This document shows, one piece after another, positions 32,553-40,863 of a DNA stretch of 64,000 bases (position 1 is its first letter; the number at the start of each line of letters is the position of its first letter). Below the pieces are notes generated by a model. That model made no database searches and was not told the DNA's origin. It was given only the letters and a program-made list of their open reading frames with translations. The position numbers and the translations under genes were made by a program. Location of the stretch: contig JAEZSE010000042.1 of NCBI GenBank assembly GCA_023421955.1, forward strand, positions 62,001 to 126,000, written 5' to 3'. Origin of the DNA: Bacillota bacterium. Lineage in GTDB: Bacteria; Bacillota; Clostridia; Christensenellales; UMGS416.

Positions 32553-33194
32553 ATGCAAGAGATTTCCAGAAAAGAGCGGGAAAGACAGGCCAGAGAAGAC
32601 GATATCCTCAATGCCGCAGAGGAAACTTTCGGTGTGGTGGGTGTTGATGGAGCATCGATGGAGGAAATCGCTCGGAAGGCGCAGTTCACAAGGAAAACCG
32701 TATATCAGTATTTTAACAGCAAGGAGACGCTGCTGTCTGCTGTTGTTCTCAGGGGCTTCAGGATCCTTATGGAATATCTCCGGAAAGAAGCGGACACTGG
32801 CAGCACAGGCTATGAAAGACTGCGGATCATGGGGCGGGCTTTCTTTCAGTTCTATAAGGAAAAGACGGCGTTCTTCGCCATGATGAACTATTCCTCCCGA
32901 GTAAGATCGTCGGAAGACAGCAAGATAAGCACTGAATTTGATTCAATGAACAAAGCGTTATTTCAGCTTGTAGCAAGGGCAATCACCGACGGCATCACCG
33001 ATGGCAGCATCCGGTCTGACATCGATGTGGCAATGGGGACTTCGTCGGTGATCTTTGCGCTAACCGGTTTTTTCTTTCAGTATTCCATCACAGGGAAGAC
33101 GTTTACGGAATACATGTCGCTGGACAGCGACAAGTTTGTTCAATTTACACTGGATTTGTTGCTGGATGGTTTCAATGCCCACATCCAGCCTTGA
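32553..33194 (+). CDS. TetR family transcriptional regulator
   Basis: A 213-residue TetR-type regulator. The N-terminal helix-turn-helix is clear: ILNAAEETFGVVGVDGASME ... EIARKAQFTRKTVYQYFNSKE (about 18-65). The C-terminal ligand domain is helical and contains FFFQYSITGKTF. It is divergent from the iron-sulfur flavoprotein gene and shares a perfect 17-bp palindrome with it, which makes that gene its most likely target. The inducer is unknown. Confidence 0.9.
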   Translation: MQEISRKERERQAREDDILNAAEETFGVVGVDGASMEEIARKAQFTRKTVYQYFNSKETLLSAVVLRGFRILMEYLRKEADTGSTGYERLRIMGRAFFQFYKEKTAFFAMMNYSSRVRSSEDSKISTEFDSMNKALFQLVARAITDGITDGSIRSDIDVAMGTSSVIFALTGFFFQYSITGKTFTEYMSLDSDKFVQFTLDLLLDGFNAHIQP

Positions 33195-33218
33195 TCTCGC
33201 CGGGCTTAGTCGCGGCAG

Positions 33219-34346
33219 TCAATTCTTAATGACCCTTCCCCTTGACACAACAACTGCCACTTCTTTGAGGCGGTTCAGATCCTCCAGCGGGTTGCCGCGC
33301 ACCACCACCACATCCGCAGCCTTGCCCGGCTCCAACGTGCCGGTGACTGACGCAAGTCCGCATGCCGTAGCGCCATTTTTGGTGATCGCCGTGATCACCT
33401 GCATTGGGGTCAATCCAGCCTGCAGGAGCAGCTCCAGCTCGCCGAAAGGCAAGCCAGGCAGATACCATGGCTCCTCCGGCTCCAGATAATCGTCGCCCAC
33501 GGCGATCAATCCGCCGGCTGCGGCGAAACGCCGGGTGTTTTTCATGGCAGTCGCGAGGAACGGCGCGCCGTATTTCTCTTGAAACATCCTGTACATCGTC
33601 AGCGTGGGTGTGAGCATCACGCCCCGCTCGATCATGAGTGATATCAAGTCATCATCCATCGGGTCATAGGGAGCGTGCTCGGCGTTGGTGATGCCTGCCT
33701 CCACCAATGCGCGCAGCGGCCCGCTTTGCGACAGGTGGGCGGCCACCGGGAGACCCAGACTTCGGGCTTCCTCGCAGATTGCCTGGAGCAGCTCCGGGGT
33801 GAGGGTGGGCAGCGCCGTGTCCGGGCTGTAGCCCAACTCCAGCGAGGTCTTGATGAAATCCACACCTGCCTGGCTGGCATGCCGCACGGCGCTCCTTGCC
33901 TCCTCCTGCGTGGTGACGGGAATCGGCGTGATGCCGCCATAGCCGCCGGGAGCCGCCAGAAACTTGCCCGCCGAGGCAATGCGGGTATATTTGCCGGTGG
34001 CGTTCAATTCATCCCGCCGCCGCAGCACATCTTCCAGGCTGCTGCCGTTGAGCCCACCCATGTCGCGCACGGTGGTGATGCCGGCGGCCAGACAGGCTTC
34101 CAGCCAGGTGAGCTCATAATCGGGCAGGTCTTGCCCGGCAAGGTGCTTGAAGCCCGGGTGGGCGTGAGCATGCACGAAGCCGGGCAGCACGGTGCAGCCT
34201 GTGATGTCAATGATTTCACCGTTTGACGGGTTCATATCTGTAATGGATTCGATTTTACCATCGGAGAGGATCAATGTGCCGTGATAAGGCGCGGCTCCGG
34301 TGCCGTCAAAAATCGTGCCGCCGGAAAGAATGATTCTATTGTGCAT
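33219..34346 (-). CDS. Metal-dependent amidohydrolase (imidazolonepropionase-like)
   Basis: A 375-residue amidohydrolase-superfamily enzyme. The metal ligands are visible: H-x-H in VHAHAHPGF, a probable carbamylated lysine in DFIKTSLE, histidines in VAAHLSQ and NAEHAPY, and an aspartate in AVGDDYLEP. An N-terminal and C-terminal beta segment frame the barrel (ILSGGTIFDGTG; GTLEPGKAADVVVV). Such enzymes hydrolyse cyclic amides, dipeptides or similar; the substrate is unknown. It is convergent with tetR, 24 nt apart. The 178 nt upstream hold a loose GC hairpin (around 34436-34470) but no clear promoter. Confidence 0.87.
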   Translation of the reverse strand: MHNRIILSGGTIFDGTGAAPYHGTLILSDGKIESITDMNPSNGEIIDITGCTVLPGFVHAHAHPGFKHLAGQDLPDYELTWLEACLAAGITTVRDMGGLNGSSLEDVLRRRDELNATGKYTRIASAGKFLAAPGGYGGITPIPVTTQEEARSAVRHASQAGVDFIKTSLELGYSPDTALPTLTPELLQAICEEARSLGLPVAAHLSQSGPLRALVEAGITNAEHAPYDPMDDDLISLMIERGVMLTPTLTMYRMFQEKYGAPFLATAMKNTRRFAAAGGLIAVGDDYLEPEEPWYLPGLPFGELELLLQAGLTPMQVITAITKNGATACGLASVTGTLEPGKAADVVVVRGNPLEDLNRLKEVAVVVSRGRVIKN

Positions 34347-34524
34347 GGGTGCCCTCGGTTTTTTCTTAACTATAACACAAGGGCAATACTTTTTGGTATT
34401 TACTGTATAAAAGCGATGTAAGAACGAACAATCCGCCCCACCAACCAGTGCTCAGTGGGACTTGCTGTGGTGGGTTATCGGTTGGCGAACGGACAATCCA
34501 TACCGACCCCATCAATGACAACAG

Positions 34525-37002
34525 TTATGGTGCCGCCGCTGTCGCTTCCGGCACCGGCGGAGCGGTGGGCGGCGTTTCTGTGTTTTTGGGCGAGAACAAT
34601 CCGCCAAAGATATCATCCCATGGTGATGTGCTGCCTGGCTGCTCGGTTGGTTGATTTGAGACGGCCACGGAAATGTTGATCCCGATGGTCGGGTTGCCGG
34701 CCACATTCAGTTGCGGGTGCACCGGGCTTACATAATAGGTATAAGAACCCGGCAGCACGGAGGTGTCCTCATAGGTGGCGATGGAACCGGCGGCACCCTG
34801 GATCTCCGTGACCTTCTCGGTGCGCCCATATTCGTTGATGCGATAGACGTCATAGCGGGCGAAATCCTGCACCATCAAAAAGGAGACGAGCGGATAGCCC
34901 CGTTCTGACAAGACCACGTTGAACCCAGTAGGAGTGACAGGCGTTTGCCAATACTGTGACACCTCGGTGGGCGCTTGAGACTTGGGAAAGTAATCATAAA
35001 GCTTCTGGTCCTCTGGCGTGAGTGGCGAGGCCAGAAGGATCTGCCCGGTCTGCTCCAGCGCCAGCCTGTCCAGCGCCAGCAGCGTCACGCTGTCCGGCAT
35101 GCGGAACTTCGGCGCGGCGGTCTGGCTGTAAAGATAGGTATAGACCTCTTTGCACATTTGGGCCGGGTTGGTGCCGCCGATCACGCCGGTGGAAAGATAA
35201 TGATCCTTGTCGGTACGGTCAAAACCCATCCAGCACACCACCACATAGTCCGGGTTATAGCTGGCTAGCCAGACGTCCTTGTTGCCATAATCCCAGGCCA
35301 CGGTGCCGGTTTTGGCTGCCAGCGGGATCTTGTTGAAGTTCAATAGCTTTGCCGTGCCGCTCATTGCCGCGTTGTGCAGGATGTCGGTCATGATAAATGC
35401 CGTGGAGTCGCTCATCACCGGTTTTGTGGGGTAGGAGTTTTCATAAATGACCACGCCGTCGGAATCTACAATCTTCTGCACAAAACTGGCCTTGGATACA
35501 TTTCCGGAGTTGGCCAGCGCTGTATAAGCCGACGCAAGCTCGATGGGCGTTACGCCCCGGGTGAAGCCGCCCAGGCCGATGGCCAGGCTGTCGTCTCCGG
35601 GGTCGAAGGTAATGCCCGCGCTGCTGGCAAAATCCTTGGCGGAGGAGATCCCGATGTCGTTCAGCACCCGCACAGCCGGCACGTTGATGCTGCGCACAAT
35701 CGCCTGCCGCAGCGTGACCCAGCCGCTGTATTTACCGCCGGCATTCACCGGCTTGTAGCCGTTAAAGTCCACCGGTGCGTCCTGGATCATGGTGGCGGGG
35801 TTGTATCCAAAGCGGTCTATGGCCGGGCTATACACCAGCATGGGCTTGATGGCCGAGCCCGGTTGCCGCTTGGAGGATACGGCCCTGTTGAGACCTTGTC
35901 TGGTGGTGTATTCCCTGCCGCCCACCACAGCTCGCGCCGCGCCTGTTTTGCTGTCCAGCACCACCAGCGCGCCCTGCACCTCGGTGCCATCCTTGGCGTT
36001 GGCGGGGTAGAGGTCCGGGTTGCTCATCAGTTCGTCACACTTCTTCTGCAATGCGGGGTCCATTGAGGTATAGATCCGATAACCGCCGGAAACCAGATCC
36101 TCTCGTGTAATGCCGGTGAGCGCCATGGCCTCGTTCTCCGCCGCATCGATGTAAAAGCCATAATTGGCATTGTTTCGTTTTTGTAGTTTGAGTGTCACCT
36201 TCTCTTCCTTTGCCTTCTCCATCTCATCTTTGGTGATAAGCCCATATTCATTCATCAAACCCAGGATCAGGTTTCTGCGCTGAGTTGATTTCTCAAGATT
36301 CAAGTGGGGTGCATAAATGCCGGGCCCCTTCAGGATGCCGATGATCAACGCGCCTTCAGCCAGGGTGAGCTCTTTGGCAGGCTTGCTGAAATAGCTCTGG
36401 GCCGCCGCTTCAATGCCATAAGCCCCATTGCCGAAATACATTGTGTTGAGATACATCTCCATGATTTCGTCTTTGGTGTATGCGCGCTCCAGCTCCAGCG
36501 CCAACCTGGCATCCTGTAGCTTGCGGGTCAGCGTTTGCTCGTTGGTCAGGTGTGTGATTTTCATCAGCTGCTGGCTCAATGTGCTGGCGCCGCGCATCTT
36601 GCCCTTCGTGATGTCAGCCCATGCTGCCGCAAGGATGCCCTGGATATCCACACCGGGGTGGCTGTAAAAGCGGATGTCTTCCGCAGCGAGCAGTGCGTTT
36701 CGCACATGCTTTGGAACATCGGAAAGGGGAATGTTGGTGCGGTTCTGGCCGCCGTAGAGCCCGCCCACAGCGTTGCCGTCTTTGTCATAGAAGATCAGTG
36801 TCTGGGCCTGGTTCTCCAGCTTGCCCGGATCAAAATCCTTCCAATCGGTTTGGTTGATCAGCGTAATGAACCAGATGATGCCCACGGCCATCAGCAGCAG
36901 AATGACGGCGGCTGCTATCTTCAGCGCCTTCTGGATCCTGCCGCGAAGCTTTCTTGTGGGTTTGCCGTCTGGCTTGGGCTTAGCCAAGAGTTTGCCTCCC
37001 AT
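34525..37002 (-). CDS. Class A penicillin-binding protein (PBP1A-type)
   Basis: An 825-residue bifunctional peptidoglycan synthase. A short basic cytoplasmic tail leads to one membrane helix (about 27-49). The GT51 glycosyltransferase domain (about 70-250) has the catalytic Glu108 in AAEDIRFYSHPG and GASTLSQQLMK. The transpeptidase domain (about 340-640) has SAIK (Ser383), SIN (438-440) and KTGT (564-567). The C-terminal 170 residues contain a fibronectin-like segment and a Pro/Thr/Ala-rich end. It polymerises and cross-links glycan outside the membrane. Divergent from the DUF2953-gerW pair. Confidence 0.95.
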   Translation of the reverse strand: MGGKLLAKPKPDGKPTRKLRGRIQKALKIAAAVILLLMAVGIIWFITLINQTDWKDFDPGKLENQAQTLIFYDKDGNAVGGLYGGQNRTNIPLSDVPKHVRNALLAAEDIRFYSHPGVDIQGILAAAWADITKGKMRGASTLSQQLMKITHLTNEQTLTRKLQDARLALELERAYTKDEIMEMYLNTMYFGNGAYGIEAAAQSYFSKPAKELTLAEGALIIGILKGPGIYAPHLNLEKSTQRRNLILGLMNEYGLITKDEMEKAKEEKVTLKLQKRNNANYGFYIDAAENEAMALTGITREDLVSGGYRIYTSMDPALQKKCDELMSNPDLYPANAKDGTEVQGALVVLDSKTGAARAVVGGREYTTRQGLNRAVSSKRQPGSAIKPMLVYSPAIDRFGYNPATMIQDAPVDFNGYKPVNAGGKYSGWVTLRQAIVRSINVPAVRVLNDIGISSAKDFASSAGITFDPGDDSLAIGLGGFTRGVTPIELASAYTALANSGNVSKASFVQKIVDSDGVVIYENSYPTKPVMSDSTAFIMTDILHNAAMSGTAKLLNFNKIPLAAKTGTVAWDYGNKDVWLASYNPDYVVVCWMGFDRTDKDHYLSTGVIGGTNPAQMCKEVYTYLYSQTAAPKFRMPDSVTLLALDRLALEQTGQILLASPLTPEDQKLYDYFPKSQAPTEVSQYWQTPVTPTGFNVVLSERGYPLVSFLMVQDFARYDVYRINEYGRTEKVTEIQGAAGSIATYEDTSVLPGSYTYYVSPVHPQLNVAGNPTIGINISVAVSNQPTEQPGSTSPWDDIFGGLFSPKNTETPPTAPPVPEATAAAP

Positions 37003-37156
37003 TGGTTCATTTCTTCGGGATTTAGCATGCCCAGCCCAAAACGAAACATGTCAGATCATGTCTGTGCAGGCAAACAACGCTCAAAGGTGTGTTATGAATT
37101 GTTTGGTGGCGGCAGCACAAGCTAAACCAAAGTTAATCTTGGTGGAGTAATAACGT

Positions 37157-37660
37157 ATGAAAGCAGTGCTTGCAGTTGTATTATTTGTTGTGATTCTGTT
37201 GTTGATTTATGATTTCTGGCGCGGATATCGGGTGTCTGTGCGGGCAAACCTGTGTGGCGACAGTCTTGATGCCCATATCCTGTTCCTTACTCCTTTGTTT
37301 GATATTTTTATGAGGATTCAGGATGGAGTGCCAGTGGTTCACATTGCTGTTTTCCGGCGGGACTTGTTGAAAATCCCCTTGGAAAAGAAGGGGCATGCCC
37401 ATAAGGGCATCAGTGCAGTGCGGTTGGCCAGGTCTGTGGAGCTTTGCCACATTGCGGTGGAAACGCGTTTTGGGTTTTCAGATCCGTTTTCCACTGCGAT
37501 GGCCTGCGCTGCGGCTGGTGCTGCTGCAAGAATCTTTCCGGTTGACAGTTTTTTGCTAGAACCGGCATTTTTCCCCGACACGGCGCATTTGAATCTTGAT
37601 GCACATGCCCGCGTAAAAGTCGGGAAGACTATTCTAAACTACCTAAAGAACAAGCCTTGA
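37157..37660 (+). CDS. DUF2953 (YtfI-like) membrane protein
   Basis: A 167-residue protein with an N-terminal membrane helix (about 3-20) and the C-terminal pattern of DUF2953, FGFSDPFSTAMACAAAGAAA. It is shorter than Bacillus YtfI (about 225 residues). The pairing with gerW directly downstream (12 nt gap) is the same as ytfI-ytfJ in Bacillus, which supports the call and a link to spore formation. GGTGGAG lies about 10 nt before the ATG. Confidence 0.75.
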   Translation: MKAVLAVVLFVVILLLIYDFWRGYRVSVRANLCGDSLDAHILFLTPLFDIFMRIQDGVPVVHIAVFRRDLLKIPLEKKGHAHKGISAVRLARSVELCHIAVETRFGFSDPFSTAMACAAAGAAARIFPVDSFLLEPAFFPDTAHLNLDAHARVKVGKTILNYLKNKP

Positions 37661-37672
37661 AAGGAGAACAAC

Positions 37673-38116
37673 ATGGAGCATGGAATCGGGCAGGGTCAGG
37701 GATTGACGCAGTATGTGGACACGCTGTTCAACAACATGAAGAGCTTCGCCCAGGATGATGGATTGATCGGCAAGCCGGTGGTGCAGGGGGATAAGACGTT
37801 CCTTCCGATCATCTCCGTTACGCTGGGTTACGGCGGAGGGGATTCCCAAAGCCGCGCCAACGCCAGCAGCTCTTCCGGCAAGAGTGGCAATATGATCGGT
37901 GACGCGATGGGTGTGGGCGCCAAGCTATGCACCGATGCTGTGATTGTGATTGACAAGGACAATGTGCTTCTTGCACCTATTGGGGGCAAGGGCAACATGG
38001 GCCAGATGATTGACAAGATCCCTCAAATCCTCAACAGTATGAATATGGGCGGGCAGCAGGGCGGCCAGCAGCAACAGCAACAGCAACAGACTCAGCAGCA
38101 GAACAAGACATATTGA
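37673..38116 (+). CDS. gerW: GerW/YtfJ family sporulation protein with Gln-rich tail
   Basis: A 147-residue GerW-type protein: the core (about 20-120) contains GKPVVQGDKTFLPIISVTLG, a Ser/Gly-rich linker, VGAKLCTDAVIVIDKDNVLL. In Bacillus GerW is made in the forespore and affects L-alanine germination. The last ~25 residues are Gly-Gln repeats ending in a run of eight Gln (DNA 38056-38106), encoded by CAG/CAA triplets, which is not part of the family core. Ribosome binding site GAAAGGAG. Confidence 0.87.
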   Translation: MEHGIGQGQGLTQYVDTLFNNMKSFAQDDGLIGKPVVQGDKTFLPIISVTLGYGGGDSQSRANASSSSGKSGNMIGDAMGVGAKLCTDAVIVIDKDNVLLAPIGGKGNMGQMIDKIPQILNSMNMGGQQGGQQQQQQQQTQQQNKTY

Positions 38117-38138
38117 GGGATTGAACCCAGCAACGAAA

Positions 38139-38174
38139 AAAATCCTCCGGTTGTAATCCGGAGGATTTTTTTAT
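38139..38174 (+). terminator. Terminator of the gerW operon
   Basis: Perfect 12-bp stem AAAATCCTCCGG (38139-38150) with CCGGAGGATTTT (38158-38169), 7-nt loop, T run to 38172. Confidence 0.9.
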
Positions 38175-38201
38175 TATTGACTTGTAGCAAAGGTTACTGA
38201 T

Positions 38202-38230
38202 TTAGTATGATATTTCCAGTATGATACTAA
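38202..38230. promoter_or_regulatory. Palindrome upstream of the flavodiiron gene
   Basis: TTAGTAT (38202-38208) and ATACTAA (38224-38230) form a perfect 7-bp inverted repeat, and AGTAT-G-ATACT (38218-38228) is a second palindrome inside it. Two TATGAT boxes occur here. An operator for an oxidative-stress or nitrosative-stress regulator is possible; no regulator is assigned. Confidence 0.45.
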
Positions 38231-38280
38231 TAAAAGCAATGGTTGTCAGTCAATAAACAAAGGAAGTTGAGGTGCGATCA

Positions 38281-39483
38281 ATGGGGAAACAACTGACTGA
38301 AAAAGTATCCTGGGTCGGCAAGGTGGATTGGGCACTGACCAGATTCCACGGTGATGAATATTCCACGCACAAAGGCTCCTCCTACAACTCCTATCTGGTG
38401 CGTGACCAAAAGACTGTGCTCATTGATACGGTGTGGCAGCCGTTTGACGATGAGTTTGTCCGCAACCTCAAGCAGGAGATTGACTTGGCCAAGATCGACT
38501 ATATCGTAGCAAATCATGCAGAAATTGACCACAGCGGCGCTCTGGCGGAGCTGCTCCGGGAGATCCCTGGCACACCTGTCTATTGCACTGCCAACGGGAT
38601 CAAATCCTTGAAGGGCCATTATCATCAGGATTGGAACTTTGTGCCGGTGAAGACGGGGGACACGCTGGATCTTGGGGAGAGCAAGCTTGTGTTTGTGGAA
38701 GCACCAATGCTTCATTGGCCTGACTCCATGTTTACCTATCTGACTGGCGAAAACATACTGTTCAGCAACGATGCCTTCGGCCAGCATTACGCATCGGAAT
38801 CCCTTTACAATGACCGTGTGGACCGGGCGGAGCTTTATCACGAGGCGGTTAAGTATTACGCCAACATCCTGACTCCCTTCAGCTCTCTGGTCACGCGCAA
38901 GATCAATGAAGTGCTCGGCTTCGGCCTGCCTGTGAGCATGATCTGCCCGAGCCACGGCGTGATCTGGCGTGATGAGCCCACCCAGATTGTGACGCAATAC
39001 CTGAAATGGGCAGACAATTATCAGGAGAACCAGATCACGCTGGTCTATGACAGCATGTGGGAGTCAACGCGCAAGATGGCGGAATCCATCATTCGTGGAA
39101 TCCGTAGCGCCGATCCTGATGTCACAGTGAAGCTATTCAACTCAGCCAGGGAGGACAAGAACGACATCATCACCGAGATCTTCAAGTCCAAGGCCATCCT
39201 GGTGGGGTCGTCCACAATCAACAACGGCTATTTGAATTCCATTGGCGGGCTGCTGGAGATGGTCCGCGGGCTGAAGTTCAAGGGGAAGAAGGCTGCGGCC
39301 TTTGGCAGCTACGGTTGGAGCGGCGAGGCTGTGAAGCAAATTACCGAACACCTGTCCCATGCCGGATTCGGGATCGTAAACGACGGCATCCGGACTCTTT
39401 GGGTGCCCGATGCCAGGGCGGAGCAGGAGTGTGCTGATTATGGCGAGCTGTTTGTGAAGGCAATCGCTGCACCGGCGCCATGA
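38281..39483 (+). CDS. fprA: Flavodiiron protein (A-type flavoprotein)
   Basis: A 400-residue flavodiiron protein, which reduces O2 to water (and/or NO to N2O) in anaerobes. The beta-lactamase-like domain (1-245) has the diiron ligands: NHAEIDHSG, the histidine in PMLHWPDSM, FSNDAFGQH and PSHGVIWRD. The flavodoxin domain (about 255-398) starts LVYDSMWESTRKMA, the FMN phosphate loop. There is no extra rubredoxin domain, so an external electron donor is needed. I chose ATG 38281 (GAGGTG site) over GTG 38272. Confidence 0.95.
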   Translation: MGKQLTEKVSWVGKVDWALTRFHGDEYSTHKGSSYNSYLVRDQKTVLIDTVWQPFDDEFVRNLKQEIDLAKIDYIVANHAEIDHSGALAELLREIPGTPVYCTANGIKSLKGHYHQDWNFVPVKTGDTLDLGESKLVFVEAPMLHWPDSMFTYLTGENILFSNDAFGQHYASESLYNDRVDRAELYHEAVKYYANILTPFSSLVTRKINEVLGFGLPVSMICPSHGVIWRDEPTQIVTQYLKWADNYQENQITLVYDSMWESTRKMAESIIRGIRSADPDVTVKLFNSAREDKNDIITEIFKSKAILVGSSTINNGYLNSIGGLLEMVRGLKFKGKKAAAFGSYGWSGEAVKQITEHLSHAGFGIVNDGIRTLWVPDARAEQECADYGELFVKAIAAPAP

Positions 39484-39531
39484 CAGTGATCGAAGACGCT
39501 CGGGCAACTTGTCTGTAAACTTTGATTCGTG

Positions 39532-39560
39532 TTGAAAACTGCCTGGGGATACAGTATCAT
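39532..39560 (+). promoter_or_regulatory. Predicted sigma-A promoter of the Nramp gene
   Basis: TTGAAA (39532-39537), 17-nt spacer, TATCAT (39555-39560), 29 nt upstream of the ATG. Confidence 0.55.
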
Positions 39561-39589
39561 CAAAAATACCAAACAATAGGCAGAGATCA

Positions 39590-40849
39590 ATGAAATACAA
39601 ACTCTTCAAAGGTAAGCACAACCCCGGCCCGGCGGCGCTGGAGTTCTTCAAGTATATCGGCCCGGGCCTGCTGGTGACGGTGGGTTTCATTGACCCTGGC
39701 AACTGGGCCAGCAACATCGCTGCCGGTGCAAGCCATGGTTACGGCTTGCTTTGGATGGTTACGCTCTCCACACTGATGCTCATCCTCCTGCAGCACAATG
39801 CCGCCCATCTGGGCATCGTGACGGGCAAATGCCTTTCGGAGGCCGCCACAGAAGCCATGCGGCCCTGGGTGCGCAACACCGTGCTGGGCAGCGCGATGGC
39901 CGCGTCGGTTTCCACGGCGCTGGCGGAGCTCCTCGGAGGCGCGATCGCGCTCAATATGCTATTCGGCCTGCCGCTCATGGTGGGCGTGGTCATTGTGCTG
40001 GCTTTTGTGCTTTTTATGCTGTTTACCAACTCCTATCGGCGCATTGAGCATGTGATCATTGGATTTGTTTCGGTGATCGGGTTTTCCTTTCTGTATGAGC
40101 TCACGCTGGTTCACATCGACTGGCCTGCTGCCGCCCGCGGCTGGGTTACGCCTTCAGTGCCGCCGGGATCAATGCCCCTGATCATGAGCGTGCTGGGCGC
40201 GGTGGTGATGCCGCACAACCTGTTTCTGCACTCCGAGGTGATCCAGAGCCGTCAATGGAACCTGCAGGACGAAAAGGTGATACAGAAACAGCTGAAGTTT
40301 GAGTTTGCCGACACCCTCTTTTCCATGGGAGTGGGCTGGGCGATCAACAGCGCGATGATCCTGATGGCAGCCACTACATTCTTCCAGAGCGGCAGCGTGG
40401 TTACCGAGCTTGGGCAGGCTCAATTGCTGTTGAAGCCTTTGCTGGGTGATGCTGCCGCTGTGGTGTTTGCGCTGGCGCTGCTCTTCTCCGGGCTTTCCAG
40501 CAGCATTACGGCGGGAATGGCTGGCGGCAGCATCTTTGCTGGCATTTTCTCAGAACCTTATAGCATCAAAGACAGCCACTCCCGCACCGGCGTGCTCATC
40601 ACGATGGTGGCGGCTGCTGTGGCAATATTTTTGATTTCCGACCCGCTGAAAGGTTTGATTTATTCACAAATGCTCCTAAGCATTCAGCTGCCCATCACGA
40701 TCTTCGCGCAGATTTACCTCACGTCCAACAAAAAGCTGATGGGCAAGCACGCCAACACCGGGGTGGAAAAGGTGCTCCTCTGGGCTGCGGGTCTTGTGGT
40801 TGCCGGTCTCAACGTGGCGTTGCTGGTCAGCCTGCTCACCGGCAAATGA
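39590..40849 (+). CDS. mntH: Nramp family divalent metal transporter
   Basis: A 419-residue integral membrane protein with about eleven helices. The metal site is intact: helix 1 has GFIDPGNWASNIAAG (Asp and Asn of D-P-G-N) and helix 6 has GAVVMPHNLFLHS (the Ala-x-x-Met pair and conserved His). This fits proton-coupled import of Mn2+ or Fe2+. An MntR-type regulator with complete metal ligands is encoded 18 kb away (57932), which may control it; I did not recognise a clear MntR box here. Convergent with the histidine kinase, 14 nt apart. Confidence 0.92.
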   Translation: MKYKLFKGKHNPGPAALEFFKYIGPGLLVTVGFIDPGNWASNIAAGASHGYGLLWMVTLSTLMLILLQHNAAHLGIVTGKCLSEAATEAMRPWVRNTVLGSAMAASVSTALAELLGGAIALNMLFGLPLMVGVVIVLAFVLFMLFTNSYRRIEHVIIGFVSVIGFSFLYELTLVHIDWPAAARGWVTPSVPPGSMPLIMSVLGAVVMPHNLFLHSEVIQSRQWNLQDEKVIQKQLKFEFADTLFSMGVGWAINSAMILMAATTFFQSGSVVTELGQAQLLLKPLLGDAAAVVFALALLFSGLSSSITAGMAGGSIFAGIFSEPYSIKDSHSRTGVLITMVAAAVAIFLISDPLKGLIYSQMLLSIQLPITIFAQIYLTSNKKLMGKHANTGVEKVLLWAAGLVVAGLNVALLVSLLTGK

Positions 40850-40863
40850 TTGACCGCAGCACC

